Source: Prorocentrum cordatum (taxonomy: Eukaryota > Sar > Dinophyceae > Prorocentrales > Prorocentraceae). Taken from it: 64,000 bases of DNA. Below are positions 51,345 to 61,608 of this stretch, in pieces (within the stretch, counting starts at the first letter, position 1; the number at the start of each line of letters is the position of its first letter). Location of the stretch: positions 62,001-126,000 of the forward strand of contig CAUYUJ010011248.1 in the NCBI GenBank assembly GCA_963575745.1, given 5' to 3'. A program made the translations under genes and the position numbers. The notes beneath the pieces were generated by a model. The model did not search any database and was not told the DNA's origin. It saw only the letters and a program-made list of their open reading frames with translations.

Positions 51345-52374
51345 CGCGAGGACATGCTGAACCGCTTGTCGCTGCCGCCGCGACGCCCCGCTGCCGCTGC
51401 CCCGGTGCCCGCAGAACAGCTGCCCTCCGCACCAGTTGCCGGCCCGCCCGACGTGGGCGCAGGGGAACCGGCTGCGCAGCCGCTGGCAGTGGAGCACCAT
51501 GAGATGCTGCGCAAGGCGGTGGAAAACACCAAGGATCGACCTGGCCCGGGGCGACGGCGCCGTGGCGGCGAGCGCGCCCCGTCAACCCGCAATTCCCCGG
51601 CGGGGCGCCCTCGCCGCCCCGGTCGCCACGGCCCGCGCTAGCTCGCGCCAGGAACAGACTGCAGCGGCAATCAGGGAGAACCCTGCTTCTGCGGACGCGG
51701 TTGCAGCATACTTGAAGCAGCCGCGGGTGGACCAGGAGCCCACGTGGCGCACCATTTTCGGCGCGTCGCCGACGCGGGGCGCCGTTCTTCGACTGTGCGC
51801 AGCGTTCGGGGTGCATGCGCACGACACGCTGGGATACCACGGCTTCGAGACGCTGGCGTGTTTCAAGAATGCCATCCGGACGCACCTCAAGTGGTACGCG
51901 CCCGGGCGCAAAACGTGCCGGGCGAGGCGCGGCATCTGCAGGCGCCTTCAGGCCGCCTCGCGCCTCCACGGCAAGCGCTCGGCCTTGACCATGTCCGTGC
52001 AGGCCCACTACGACCGCCTGCTCAAACCCCTGCGCCTCGAAGGCTTGTGGAAGTGGCGCGACGCTGCGCTGGCGATCGCCGATGCTGGCGTCCCGCTGCA
52101 GACCGGCACCGTTGCCGTGGAACGCTGGTGGGCGAGCCTGAAACACATGATGCCGGCCAAGGCGGCTTGCATTTCGGAGAGGTGGTTCCGGGTGTTGATT
52201 GGCCTCGCGTATTTGCGGCACAACCACCGGCACTTCGCGAGCGGGTCTTTGCCCAGCTGGTGCCGGGGGGACCCTTTGCTGCAGCAGCGTCTGGCATACT
52301 TCGCGGACTGCGCCCGGCTCGTGCAGTCCGAGGGCGACGGCCACTTGAGCGCCATCTTCGACCCGTTCCGCTGA
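51345..52374 (+). CDS. DDE-like transposase, C-terminal exon(s)
   Basis: A first frame (51345-51530) reads REDMLNRLSLPPRRPAAAAP and VEHHEMLRKAVENTK. After a probable intron the main frame (about 51640-52374) reads GYHGFETLACFKNAIRTHLK, then PLQTGTVAVERWWASLKHMM, where Glu at 52120 is the candidate third catalytic acid. SERWFRVLIGLAYLRHNHRH and a final HLSAIFDPFR before TGA complete it. The E-R-W-W signature and R-x-N-H region fit a transposase C-terminus, so I join it with the exon at 49380-50440 as one D-D-E gene. The family is not assigned. Confidence 0.5.
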
Positions 52375-52386
52375 GGCACCCTGGGC

Positions 52387-52700
52387 TGCAGTTGCCGGCG
52401 GTTGCCACTTCGCCCGGGGCTGGCGCGGCAGCAGTGCCGACTCGCGGAGGGGCGCGCCCGCGCCGCTGGTTGCCGGTTCGCCCGAGGCCAGCAGCGCGGG
52501 ACCGGCCGCGGTTCGCCGCCGCGCCCCCCCCCACCAACAGGCGCGCGCGCGGTCGCGAGGAACGACCGCGACGTCCATCGCCTGCTCGGTAGGGCTACCG
52601 ATGCACGGTCCCAGGCCACTCCCCCTCTCCTGCACCGCGCGCCGGTTGCCGGTCCGTCCGAGGCTGTCCGCGCGGGCCGCGGGGAGGGGGGCTTGGGATG
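52387..52700. repeat. Cluster of three TTGCCGGTTCG-type cores
   Basis: Core variants at about 52391 (TTGCCGGCGGTTGCCACTTC), 52468 (GGTTGCCGGTTCGCCCGAGG) and 52645 (GGTTGCCGGTCCGTCCGAGG), all plus orientation, just after the transposase stop codon. Confidence 0.75.
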
Positions 52701-53312
52701 TACTGGAAATCATTTGCAGGGGCCGCTCGCGCGCTACCGCCCCCGCGCCGTGCATTGGCGCCTGGGCCCGCGCGCATGTTGTCGCGCGCCGTTGGCCCCG
52801 CTCGCGTTCGACGTGCTATTTTTTGAGATCGGCCCCGCCAGTCTCCCCGGGGCCAGCAGCATGGGCGCGCGGCGCCCCATGCTACATTTCGCTTGCTGCA
52901 TGCTCATCCCCGCAGGGGCCCGTGGAGCAATTCAAAATCCACGCGCCCCAATATGGGAATTCGCGCCAGGGGCCGCCCGCGCGCGTGCGGAGCACGTGCT
53001 GCGTGTCCCTTGCGCCGTTGGCGCCGGCTTGCCAAATCTGGTTTTTTATTTGGGAAGGTGGCTCGCGGTGATCGCGCAGGGAGCGCGCAGGCACAATGCA
53101 TGCCGTTTGATATTGCATTGAACCCAGAGCGCCCGTTCGCGGCGCAACGCTGACTCTGCCCGTGCCCGCGGGCCCCGAGTCATTTGTTCCAGCTGCCCGC
53201 GCCGCCGCTACTGCTCCCCCTCGCCCGCCTCTGCCTCCCCCCTGTCCATCGCCCTCTTCCTTGTCCATCGCCCCCTTCCCCCGGCCCAACCTCGCCGCGC
53301 GCTCGAGTGCGT
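52700..53312. other. GC-rich spacer
   Basis: No convincing gene; CGCGCGCC words and a C-rich tract at 53210-53290. Confidence 0.4.
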
Positions 53313-53409
53313 GGCGCGAAGCCCGCGCGCGGAAGCGGCGACGGCAAAAAACAACAGACGACGTCTGTTGTTTTTTGCCGCTGCCGCTCCCGCGCGCGGG
53401 CTTCGCGCC
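53313..53409. repeat. 97-bp near-perfect palindrome
   Basis: Arms 53313-53360 and 53362-53409 are reverse complements with three mismatches in 48, centred on one A within CAGACGACGTCTG. Confidence 0.95.
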
Positions 53410-53465
53410 AGAGATCTTTACATGTCCCACACATGCGGACACGTCGGACCTGTTGTTTTTTTGTT

Positions 53466-53520
53466 CGCGGGTGCAAAACACATGCGGACACGTCGTGTCC
53501 GCATGTGTTTTGCACCCGCG
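53466..53520. repeat. 55-bp perfect palindrome
   Basis: 27-base arms (53466-53492 and 53494-53520) match exactly around a single T. Part of the left arm (ACACATGCGGACACGTCG) is also present as a direct copy at about 53430-53447. Confidence 0.97.
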
Positions 53521-53881
53521 TCATCGTCGTTTTCGGCGGCCCCCCGCGGGGCCCCCGGCCTCATCCGCCGCCAGAGGTCTTTACATGTCCCGCGGTCGGC
53601 CCCGGGGCCCTCGACGTCGTCCGCGGCAGACCCCGGTCGGAGCATGTCAGGGGCCTGGCCGGAGCTGGGACGGAGCTGGGGCGAGTCTGGCCGGAGGGGC
53701 CGAGGGGTCAGGGGTTTGCCTTCCGCCTCAGGTGCTCCTCATTCTGCTCTGCCGCGTTCGAGCCCCCCTTGCCTCATGATGCTCGGCTTCGCCCGCGCCC
53801 TCATTCCCCTCCTGGGCTCGATTGACCTCCCAGCCGTCTCCTATCTACGCGCGCCCTCTGCCGCGGAGCAGCCGGCGCGCT

Positions 53882-55936
53882 ATGCCGGCCTCCTGCTCGA
53901 TGCTCTTCGACCCCCGTCGTGCCGAACGGGAACGCCACTTTGTGAAGCACCTCCGCGCCAGCGAGCAATTCTACGCCCCCGAGAAGAGCGTGAGGATCGG
54001 GTTCCCATGCGCAGGAATTGGGAACCCAGAGAGAGCGATCGCGGAAGCCGGGTGGAAGTGCACGCCGCAGGAATGCCCTGGGCAACACAAATACGAGGAT
54101 GACGTTAGAGGAGGAGGCGGCGGAGAGGAGGAGGTCGATGAGGAGGCCCTATCCGCCGTCCAGAAATTCCACCTTTGCCGATGCGCCAAAATCCGTCTGT
54201 GGTCGCAGGTGTCTGGGGTGTCTGGGGTGTCCCGGGTGCCATGGGTGTCTTGGCTGTCCTGGGTGGCTTCGGTGTCAGTGGGGTCTGGGGTGTCTGGAGC
54301 ATCAAGTTTATCACGGGTGTCTGGGGCGCGAGAGTGCGCGGGGTGTCTGGGATTATCTTGGGGGCTCCCGGTGCATCAGGCGTCAGGGGTGCATTGGATG
54401 TCGCGGGTGTCTTGCATGTCCTGGGTACCCTGGGGGTTCCGTGGTGCCCGGGGCTTTTTGGGGTGTCTTGGGCGCCCTCTTCTCTCTCCGCCTCCTCCTC
54501 GCATTACCGATCACGGCGTCTCGCGACCTCTTCCTTCTTCATCCGCCCCCGCCGCATGCAAATACTCCTGCCCCTCATAATCCCCCACTTTCCCCGCCTT
54601 CTCCCCCTGCCCGCCCCCTGCCAACGCATCCGGGGCGCATTAGATTCAGAGGACGTCGTAGAGATCAACCCCAAGATTAGCGAGATTCTGAAGGAGCTGC
54701 ACGCTTACTTGGGCACCCCTGATGAGCACTTGCACGCGGGCCCCTTGAGGGGCGACGTCATTGGCCACGAGTTTCAAGACGATAACGAGGTGATCATTTC
54801 TGGGCCACCTTGTCCTCCATGGAGCGCGGTGGGCCTACATATGGGAATGGATGATGGCCGGGCTTGCGTTTTGGGCTCAGTCCTTCGCGCCATCCGCAAG
54901 AGCGCCGAGTCTGGCCACTTGAAGATTGCTGTCCTGGAGAACGTTGAAGGGTGGCTCAGCAAGTATAAGCACCAGCCCGTGGCAGCGATCACAAGCATCA
55001 AGCAGTGGTTCAAGCACCACCTCCCAGAGTTTCGTTTCGCGGTCTGGAGGGTCAATTCACGGTTCTTATGTTTACCGCAGAACAGGCCTCGCGTGTACTT
55101 CATCGCGATTCGCCATGACCTCGTAGACGCCATGCCCAACGGCCTGTTCCCCAGCGCTCCTTGGATCACTGCGCCCGGCCCCAAGCTCCAGGAGTTCCTG
55201 CGCGCTGACGGCCGCGTCGATGTGCTTGAGTCCCTGACCGACATTCAGCGGAAGAACATCAATGACGCATGGCTCAAATTTGACAGGGCTATCCAGGACA
55301 AGGACGGGGCGGCGCTCGCTTGGGGTGAATCTTGGCCCTGCCTCCCGCCCAGTCGTCGCATGTTTCCCATCTTCCCTGATCATCCTCCTGGTCATCGCCC
55401 ATTCCTCGGCCCCCCTTATCCGCCCCGCCCCCCTCCTCCAGTGGGCCCTTTGAACTCCCGCCGAGGACATTCTCGACGCCATCGGTTTCGTTGATTCGTC
55501 GCGAAGGGACGGAGGCAGCTTCAGGCAAAACATTTATTTCGACGTAGCGCCCACGTTCACGTGCAGCAACGCAGCTATTTGGATTTTGGGAAACAACCCG
55601 CCATACGTTGAGTATCCCGGCCGTTGGCTGACGATCCAGGAGCGCGTGCAGCTCTCGGGCATGAAGTACGCAGGCTGCATTTCCGACCTTCCCAAATCCC
55701 ATGTCATGAGGGCGTGCGGCAATTGCATGCCAGTGGACACAGTCGGCTGCGTGCTTGGGCGGGTCTTCGAGGTCCTCAGTCAGTATGAGAGGGCGATCCG
55801 CGAGCTCCCTCCGCCGAAGTCCACGAGCATGCCTATGAAACGCAGCAAGCGCAAGAGCGCAGAAGAGTTGGCAGTGAGCGAGTATCGCCCGCCAAAGGCT
55901 TTCCAGTCTGCAGATCATTCGGAGGCGGCTTCCTGA
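53882..55936 (+). CDS. C5-cytosine DNA methyltransferase, three exons
   Basis: Transfers methyl from S-adenosylmethionine to cytosine C5 in DNA. Exon 1 (from ATG 53882 or 53900 to about 54170) carries motif I: SVRIGFPCAGIGNPERAIAE, the SAM-binding loop. Exon 2 (about 54640-55320) carries motif IV ISGPPCPPWSAVG with the catalytic Cys at 54811, motif VI LENVEG at 54934 and motif VIII LPQNRPRVYFIAIR at about 55072-55113. Exon 3 (55466-55936, after CCGAG) carries NNPPYVEYPGRWLTIQERVQ and motif X GNCMPVDTVGCVLGRVF at 55718, then a basic tail and TGA. Intron 1 is filled with GTGTCTGGG repeats and intron 2 is pyrimidine-rich. The target-recognition region is short, like bacterial or retroelement-borne enzymes. 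No RT is adjacent. Exon edges are approximate. Confidence 0.85.
54195..54480. repeat. GTGTCTGGG repeat in methyltransferase intron 1
   Basis: About 20 degenerate units of GTGTCTGGGGTGTC(C)TGGG. The overlapping Gly/Val/Trp-rich frames are artefacts. Confidence 0.85.
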
Positions 55937-55979
55937 GTTCCCGGGGGCCGCGCGTGCGCCGGCTCGGTTTCTTTTTCAT

Positions 55980-56200
55980 TCCGCCGCGCCCTTGGCAGCC
56001 AGTTGCCGGTTCGTCCGAGGCTGGTCTGCTGGGGGCCGCGCGCGCGCCGGCTCGGTCCCCCTCTGGTTCCGCCGCGCCCCTGGCAGCCAGTTGCCGGTTC
56101 GTCCGAGGCTGGTCTGCCAGGGGGGCGCGCGCGCGCGGCTACCAGGCCATGTTGCTTTGCAGCGCCCGTGGCGGCCAGCCGCTGGTTCGGCTCCCCTCCG
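55980..56200. repeat. 88-bp tandem repeat bearing the TTGCCGGTTCG core
   Basis: TTGCCGG landmarks at 56000 and 56088 and a decayed third unit near 56175. The unit is the same as in the 27.2-27.7 kb array (GGCAGCCAGTTGCCGGTTCG, then GAGGCTGGTCTGC). It starts about 50 bases after the methyltransferase stop codon. Confidence 0.9.
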
Positions 56201-56895
56201 CGAGTTTTCTGCGCCAGCTGGCCAAGTCGGGCCTTAATGTGAGAAAGCGGCTGGCGGTCATCGCGACGGTGGATCCCAGTGTGCAGCGCAGACGCGTTGC
56301 GCTGAGCGTAAAGGGCAGGAGTACGCAGAGTCCCGGTAAACTGCGGCCCGACGGGGCCCCTTATAAATCTCGGCAGGAAGCCGTCGTCGTCGTCGTCGTC
56401 GACGTCGTCGTCGTCGTCGTGAGTGCTCGGACTCTGGCTCGGACTCATATGTTTTTCGACCTCGGCCCTCTGGGCCGCGAGGTCGCCAGGTCTCTGTGCA
56501 TGCGTCTCCCCTTTGGGCCGCCTGCCACTTGGGTTTTCGGGCTTTTATGCCCCTCTGGCCCTGCGTCAAAACCCCCTGCGTTTTGATGCTGTGCAGGTCT
56601 CCCTGCACGCAGTGTTTTCACGGCCGCGCTGTCGCCGTGCACTGCTCGGTCGCTCTCTGCGCCCGTCTCATGACAGCTGGATTGCTCGCGGGCAAAACAA
56701 AATCGTCGTCGTCGTCGTCGTCGCCGGCGGCGCCGTGCTCCTCGTCGTCGTCGTCGCCCTGGGAGCCGGGGGGCCCCGGAACCCGTCGTCGTCGTCGTCG
56801 ACGTCGTCGTTCCAGGGGGTCGAGGGACCGCGGGGGGGGGTCGAGGGGCCGCGGGGGGGGGGTCCCGGGACCCAGGGGGGATATCCCGGGGCTCG

Positions 56896-56927
<32 letters not shown>

Positions 56928-56985
56928 GTCGTCTGCCTCGTCGTCGTCCTCACCCCCCTGCCAAGAAAGTGCCCGCCAAGGGTAT
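56200..56985. other. Spacer with CGT microsatellites
   Basis: CGTCGTCG triplets at 56383-56420, 56703-56755, 56785-56812 and 56897-56945. No convincing gene between them. Confidence 0.6.
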
Positions 56986-57410
56986 TAGCCGAGCTTGTGG
57001 TGGTAGCCCGCGGGTCGGATGTCGCGGAGTTGTAATTAGCCCGTGGTAATAGCCTGTGGTATTCCGCCGAGCTTGGAACAAAAGCGTGTCGTATGAGCCT
57101 ACGGGCGTGGCTCCGCCTAGCGCCTATGGCATTCGTGGTATTCGCCCGCGGTACCAGCCTGAGATATTCCACCCAAGTCGGTTGTATTGGCCTGCGGGCC
57201 TGGTTCCGCAGGGCGACATGAGCAGGTGGCTTTAGCCAGTGTTTCAGTGTTTTTTTCGTTGGCGGTATTCTGGTGAGCTTGAGGTATCCATAGCCTGTGG
57301 TATGACACCGAGCTTGTGGTATTTGCTTGTTGTGTTGACCTACAGGCCTGGCTCCGCCGAGCGCTTGTGGTATTATCTTGTAGTAACAGCCTGCGGTGTT
57401 AGCCTAGGTC
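56985..57410. repeat. Diverged CCTGTGGTATT satellite copies
   Basis: Words such as GTAATAGCCTGTGGTATTCC and CTGGCTCCGCCGAGCGCTTG match the 18.99-22.1 kb satellite but are more degenerate. Confidence 0.8.
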
Positions 57411-57469
57411 GTCGCCGCCGCCGTAGCCGCCCGCCCCCGCGCGCCTGTTCGGCGGGGGGGGGGGGGCGG

Positions 57470-57845
57470 AGAGCTGGGGGAGGAGGTGGGTGAGGAGGAT
57501 GAGAATGACGATGATGAGGAGAAGAGGGGGGGAGGAGGAGGAGGAGGAGGAGGAAGGAGAAGAGGGGGGGAGGAGAGAGGAGGAGAGGAGGAGGATGAAA
57601 GAGGGGGGGAGGAGAGGAGGGAGGAAGGAAGGGAAGGAGGAGAAAGGGGGGGAGGGGGAGGAGGAGGAGGAGGAAGGACAGAAGAAGGGGAGGAGGAAGG
57701 AGGAGAGGAGAAGGAGGTCGGCCCCAGCTCAGACGGCCCGCGGCCGGCCCGCGCGCCGGTTATTCGGCTTTTGCCTGGAGAAGGAGGGCGGGGGAGGAGG
57801 AGGAGGAGGAGGGAAGGAGGAGGAGGAGGAAGGAATGAGAGGGGT
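57470..57845. repeat. GGA purine tract
   Basis: GGA/GGGA repeats broken once at 57720-57780 by GC-rich sequence. Glu/Gly frames are artefacts. Confidence 0.9.
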
Positions 57846-57854
57846 GCCCTTTGG

Positions 57855-58310
57855 GTCATATGGGCAGTTGGGTCAGTTGTGGTCAGCTGGGTCATTGGGT
57901 CCAAGCTGGTCGGAGACTGCCCCCATTCGCCGAACACGTAGGACAATAATCCTACACTAGTTCAGCCTCGAAACAAGATATGGGTCAGTTGGGCCAATTG
58001 GGTCAGTTGGGCCAGTTGGGTCAGTTGGGCCAGTTGGGTCAGTTGGGCCAGATGGGCCCTTTGAGACAGATGGGTCAGTTGGGCCACTGTGGCCGGCTGG
58101 AGTCATTCAGTGCCCCGTGGCCAGATGTTCGCCCCGCCTGGCCGGCCCCCAACTCGTGCAATTGACCAGAATTGACCCCAATAGACCCCAACTGGTCCAA
58201 CTGGCCCAACTGGCCCCAACTGGTGCAAACGATTACCGGCCCATCCTTCCCTTTTTGCCTCCGCGAGTTCAAGTGTTCCAATTGACCCCAAGTGGTGCAA
58301 TCAATTACCG
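57855..58310. repeat. GGGTCAGTTG decamer repeats, both orientations
   Basis: GGGTCAGTTGGGCCAGTTGG units at 57855-58085, then reverse-complement words (CCCAACTGGTCCAACTGG) at 58165-58305. Same repeat and same orientation switch as at 18660-18965. Confidence 0.9.
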
Positions 58311-59598
58311 GCCCGGTTTTGCGCCCACACTGCGACAGGAGGGGAGGAGAAAAGAGGAGGGGAGGAGGAGGAATAGGAGGCGTCCAAGTAATAACAAGAA
58401 CCCCATCTTAGGATATGGGGAAAAAAGTGCCCGCCGTCTCATTTCGCTGGGGGGTGGGGAGCTGGGGATAAGGAGGAAGAGGAGGATGTGGGGAGGAGGG
58501 TGCATGGAACGCCTTCTCCTCCTCTTCCTCCGCCCCCCCCTCCGGGCTCTCCTGCGCCTGCGCTGCCTGCGCAGTGTCTGACAACATTCGTTGCCAGAAC
58601 ATGTAGAATTATGCGGGGTGCTGATCACCGTAGCCAGACATGCGCGTGTATTTTCACATTTCTGTGAATTCGTCGCTTCTTTTGAGGGGGGGCCAGCATT
58701 TGTGGGCACCCGCCGTGGGCCCAATGTAGACCTCGCCATCCCTGGGGGGCTGCTATCTATGAAACAGTCGGACCGCTCAGCCCACGCGCCCCTGGCGTCT
58801 TTATCAGTGTTCGCCCCAGTGCCAGCCTGGGTGATTGCCCCCAGTGTCTGCCCTGGTGTCTGCCCCAGCGCTTGCACTTCGTCAGGTTTGTTCGCGCAGA
58901 TAAGCAGCACCCAGCGCATCAGCCTGCTGCAGCTAACAAAAAGAGCGATCTGTAACCAGGAAGAATCGAAACCAGGAAAGCTGCGTGGGATAGGAAAAGA
59001 AAAAGAAATAAAAAGTGGAAAGAACAAAAGCACACAAAAATAAGAGTATTTAAGTTCCTGCGCGATAGGAGATCAGGAATCTCTGCGAAGTAATTCAAAG
59101 AAATAAGAAAAAAGCGAAGGGCAAGAAAAATACGAGGCTGTAATGATCAAAAACTGAGGATGAAAAAAAAAAGTTCTCTAAATTTTACGGCGCGGGGAAC
59201 ACTTGCAAGGACTCGGTAATGCAAGGTTCCCTTTCGCCATCACGACAAAGGCGCGCATTGTTGCAGAGTGCGTTTTGCACCGCCTCTGGGGGGGCAGGTG
59301 GAGTTTAGGCCAGCGGCCGCCGCGCAGAGCCGCAAACGCAGGCCAGGGGGCGCACCGCCTGCTGGGCTGTCTGGGTGCGAAGAGGTCCGCCTGCCTGCCA
59401 GCATGATTCCCTTCCGCGCCGCCCAGCCCAATGCCGCGTCTATGGGCCCAGAGTGCGCGACCTATTTCATAGGTACGTACGCCAGAGTGTGAGATGTACG
59501 CCAGGCGCGCCCATCGAGAGGGCACCGCCACCATTCGGGTGGTTGATGGTTGAGAGGTCTGCGCGCAGCGGGGGGCATAACTGCCTAGCGCAGGCACG
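58311..59598. other. Spacer, no supported gene
   Basis: An open plus-strand frame (58591-59043) and a minus-strand frame (59178-59717) exist, but neither has convincing motifs. An A-rich stretch lies at 58980-59180, unusual for this GC-rich window. Confidence 0.4.
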
Positions 59599-60076
59599 GT
59601 GATGTTGCTTGAGACCCTGGGGGCCGAGGATGATGACCATCGGAAGTTTCCCCACACCGACAAGCAAGATGGTCGGACCCAGTTGCTGCTCGCCGACATG
59701 TTCACCCGTGAGCTCATGATAGTCCTTCTTGCCGCCTCGACTGGATCATTGCGCTTTCCCAGGAGGAGAGGAGAAGCTCGGAAATAGCAGCGCGGCCTCG
59801 GAGTTTGTAGAGACTCTTCGGGATAATGCCATCAACGCCGCGAGAAAGGCGGCGCGCCTGTCCGCGGCCACTGGCCGACGCGCGCTGGCAGCGGCACTTC
59901 TTCGAACCACATGTGTCGCCTTAGCGCCGCGCAAGTGCAATCCTGTTCGGGCCATCGAGACGGAGTACGTGGATGGACTTTTGCAGAGAAGATGTGGACT
60001 GGGAGAGTGCATGGCAACACCGCTGATGCAATGTGCATATATACTTTACCTTGCAGCCGACCCAAGAAATTTCTGA
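59599..60076 (+). CDS. Hypothetical protein, two candidate exons
   Basis: The first segment (59599 to about 59740) reads MLLETLGAEDDDHRKFPHTD and QLLLADMFTRELM. The second begins after GCGCTTTCCCAG (59763) and reads EKLGNSSAASEFVETLRDNA INAARKAARLSA and on to TGA at 60076. Both have ordinary composition and compatible orientation. No family recognised. Confidence 0.4.
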
Positions 60077-60179
60077 AAGATGACCAGCGACAGATGACGA
60101 GGCGCACGGCGGCGTGACATATCCTCGTAACTTGGGGATCAGGCCCACTCTAGGTTCAGTCGTGGCTCCCTCGACCACT

Positions 60180-60345
60180 ACCTTCCACAACAGCTGCTAC
60201 GACGGTCGTGACGACCAATACAACTACGACAGTCACTACAACTACAAGTACAACCACCTATTGTGAATTACGACGACTACGGCAACAACTACGATTGCTA
60301 CTACGACGCAGCACAATTACAAATACTCCACCACCCATTACAAGT
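60180..60345. repeat. ACTACAACG-type microsatellite
   Basis: ACAACTACGACAGTCACTAC-like nonamer repeats. The following 500 bases (60345-60840) are AT-richer with no supported gene. Confidence 0.8.
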
Positions 60346-60846
60346 ATGTTTTATCATTACCATTACCACAATTGTTATTATTAGAAACACTCCCATACTG
60401 CTCCTGCTTCTGCTGTATTCGTGTTCGTGATTGCTTTTCTGGCATGGTCATTTATATCACAACTGCTGCTTCTCCCACTTGCATCCCTTGGCTACGACTT
60501 GCTGCCATCACTCCCATGCATCCCATTACTACCTGCAGGCTCCCCTCTGGTCCTCAAATCGTAATTTCTGTCAAGGCTATAGCATATGTGCCATCATGCG
60601 TCAACCTTTGTTACAACATTGTTCTGCCATAATTTGCATTTGTGTAACGCTACTCCTGCTGCACAGCTGACTTTTTATTCACATGAATTGTTGTGCTTTT
60701 TTCCTTGCTGGCGCGTGATCATGCATCGACGGAGCAATGTCTTACCTTGCCTTCGTCCGGTGCTTGCTCGGCCACTTCTGTTTGACGTTACACTTGTTCT
60801 TTTTGGCTTCAGGTTGCGCTTCTGCCTCCCAGCCCTCCATTGAGTG

Positions 60847-61350
60847 ATGGAGCATACAGATGAGATTACGGAGGCAGTGGAACAATGTGATACGGACGTC
60901 CTTCGTGAAGAGTTTACTGACAAAGTTCCTGTTCGCTCGCTCTTCACAGTCCTGATCGAGAATGATCGGATGGAGCTGGCTGGAATGAGTATGACAAAGA
61001 AGCAGGGACAACCTATGATTAAGTTTCATTCTCGTATGTGGCATCTCCTGAGATATTCTCAGATTGTGCAGATCCTTAATGTTCCGGAGCCTCGCAAGAC
61101 AAGGCAGTTTCTGAGTAAGTTCGGTGGTGGGCAGCCTGATGCATCATTTGGTCGGTTCGCTCGTCAAGGTCGCGCTTGGGGTGGTGGACAACCAGGACGA
61201 GTCGCCCAATGCGCAAAAATCCTGGCGGACAGCTCAGATATTCCTGAAGAGTTGTTTGATGCGCTATGTCCAATTGCGCAGTCGGCTCGCAGATTGGGAC
61301 CCGGAGGACCGCGCCAGCACTGTGGAGAAAAGAAAACTTCTACAGCTTGA
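60847..61350 (+). CDS. Hypothetical protein
   Basis: ATG at 60847 (MEHTDEITEAVEQCDTDVLR). The first 90 residues look globular (RSLFTVLIENDRMELAGMSM; HLLRYSQIVQILNVPEP). From about 61115 two frames are plausible: this one, with a Gly/Arg-rich then helical end, and a shifted one (DNQDESPNAQKSWRTAQIFL) ending at 61354. A GTAAGT at 61115 and AAG at 61168 could define a 54-base intron. Function unknown. Confidence 0.4.
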   Translation: MEHTDEITEAVEQCDTDVLREEFTDKVPVRSLFTVLIENDRMELAGMSMTKKQGQPMIKFHSRMWHLLRYSQIVQILNVPEPRKTRQFLSKFGGGQPDASFGRFARQGRAWGGGQPGRVAQCAKILADSSDIPEELFDALCPIAQSARRLGPGGPRQHCGEKKTSTA

Positions 61351-61608
61351 ATAGCGCCATGGGCACATACCAATTAAAGTATCACCCCAAAGAGGAGGAG
61401 AACACGAAAAGATATGCCCTGGGATTCAAAGCGACGAACACGACAGTGCGTCTTCCTTGGAGCGCCAACGTGACAGCGTTGTGTCCATCGACTGGACTGA
61501 GCATCAATTTATGCCACAGGCACGCGAGCGAATTTTCCATTCCCTGGCCTGAGGGGTAGGGCCAGTTCTGTCAGTTGATGCTGCTCTCGGCGAATTCCGC
61601 TCCTCAGC

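Noticed and set aside
59178-59717. 179-residue minus-strand ORF
   Set aside because: The plus strand has better exon-like frames over part of the region, and no motif supports the minus frame.
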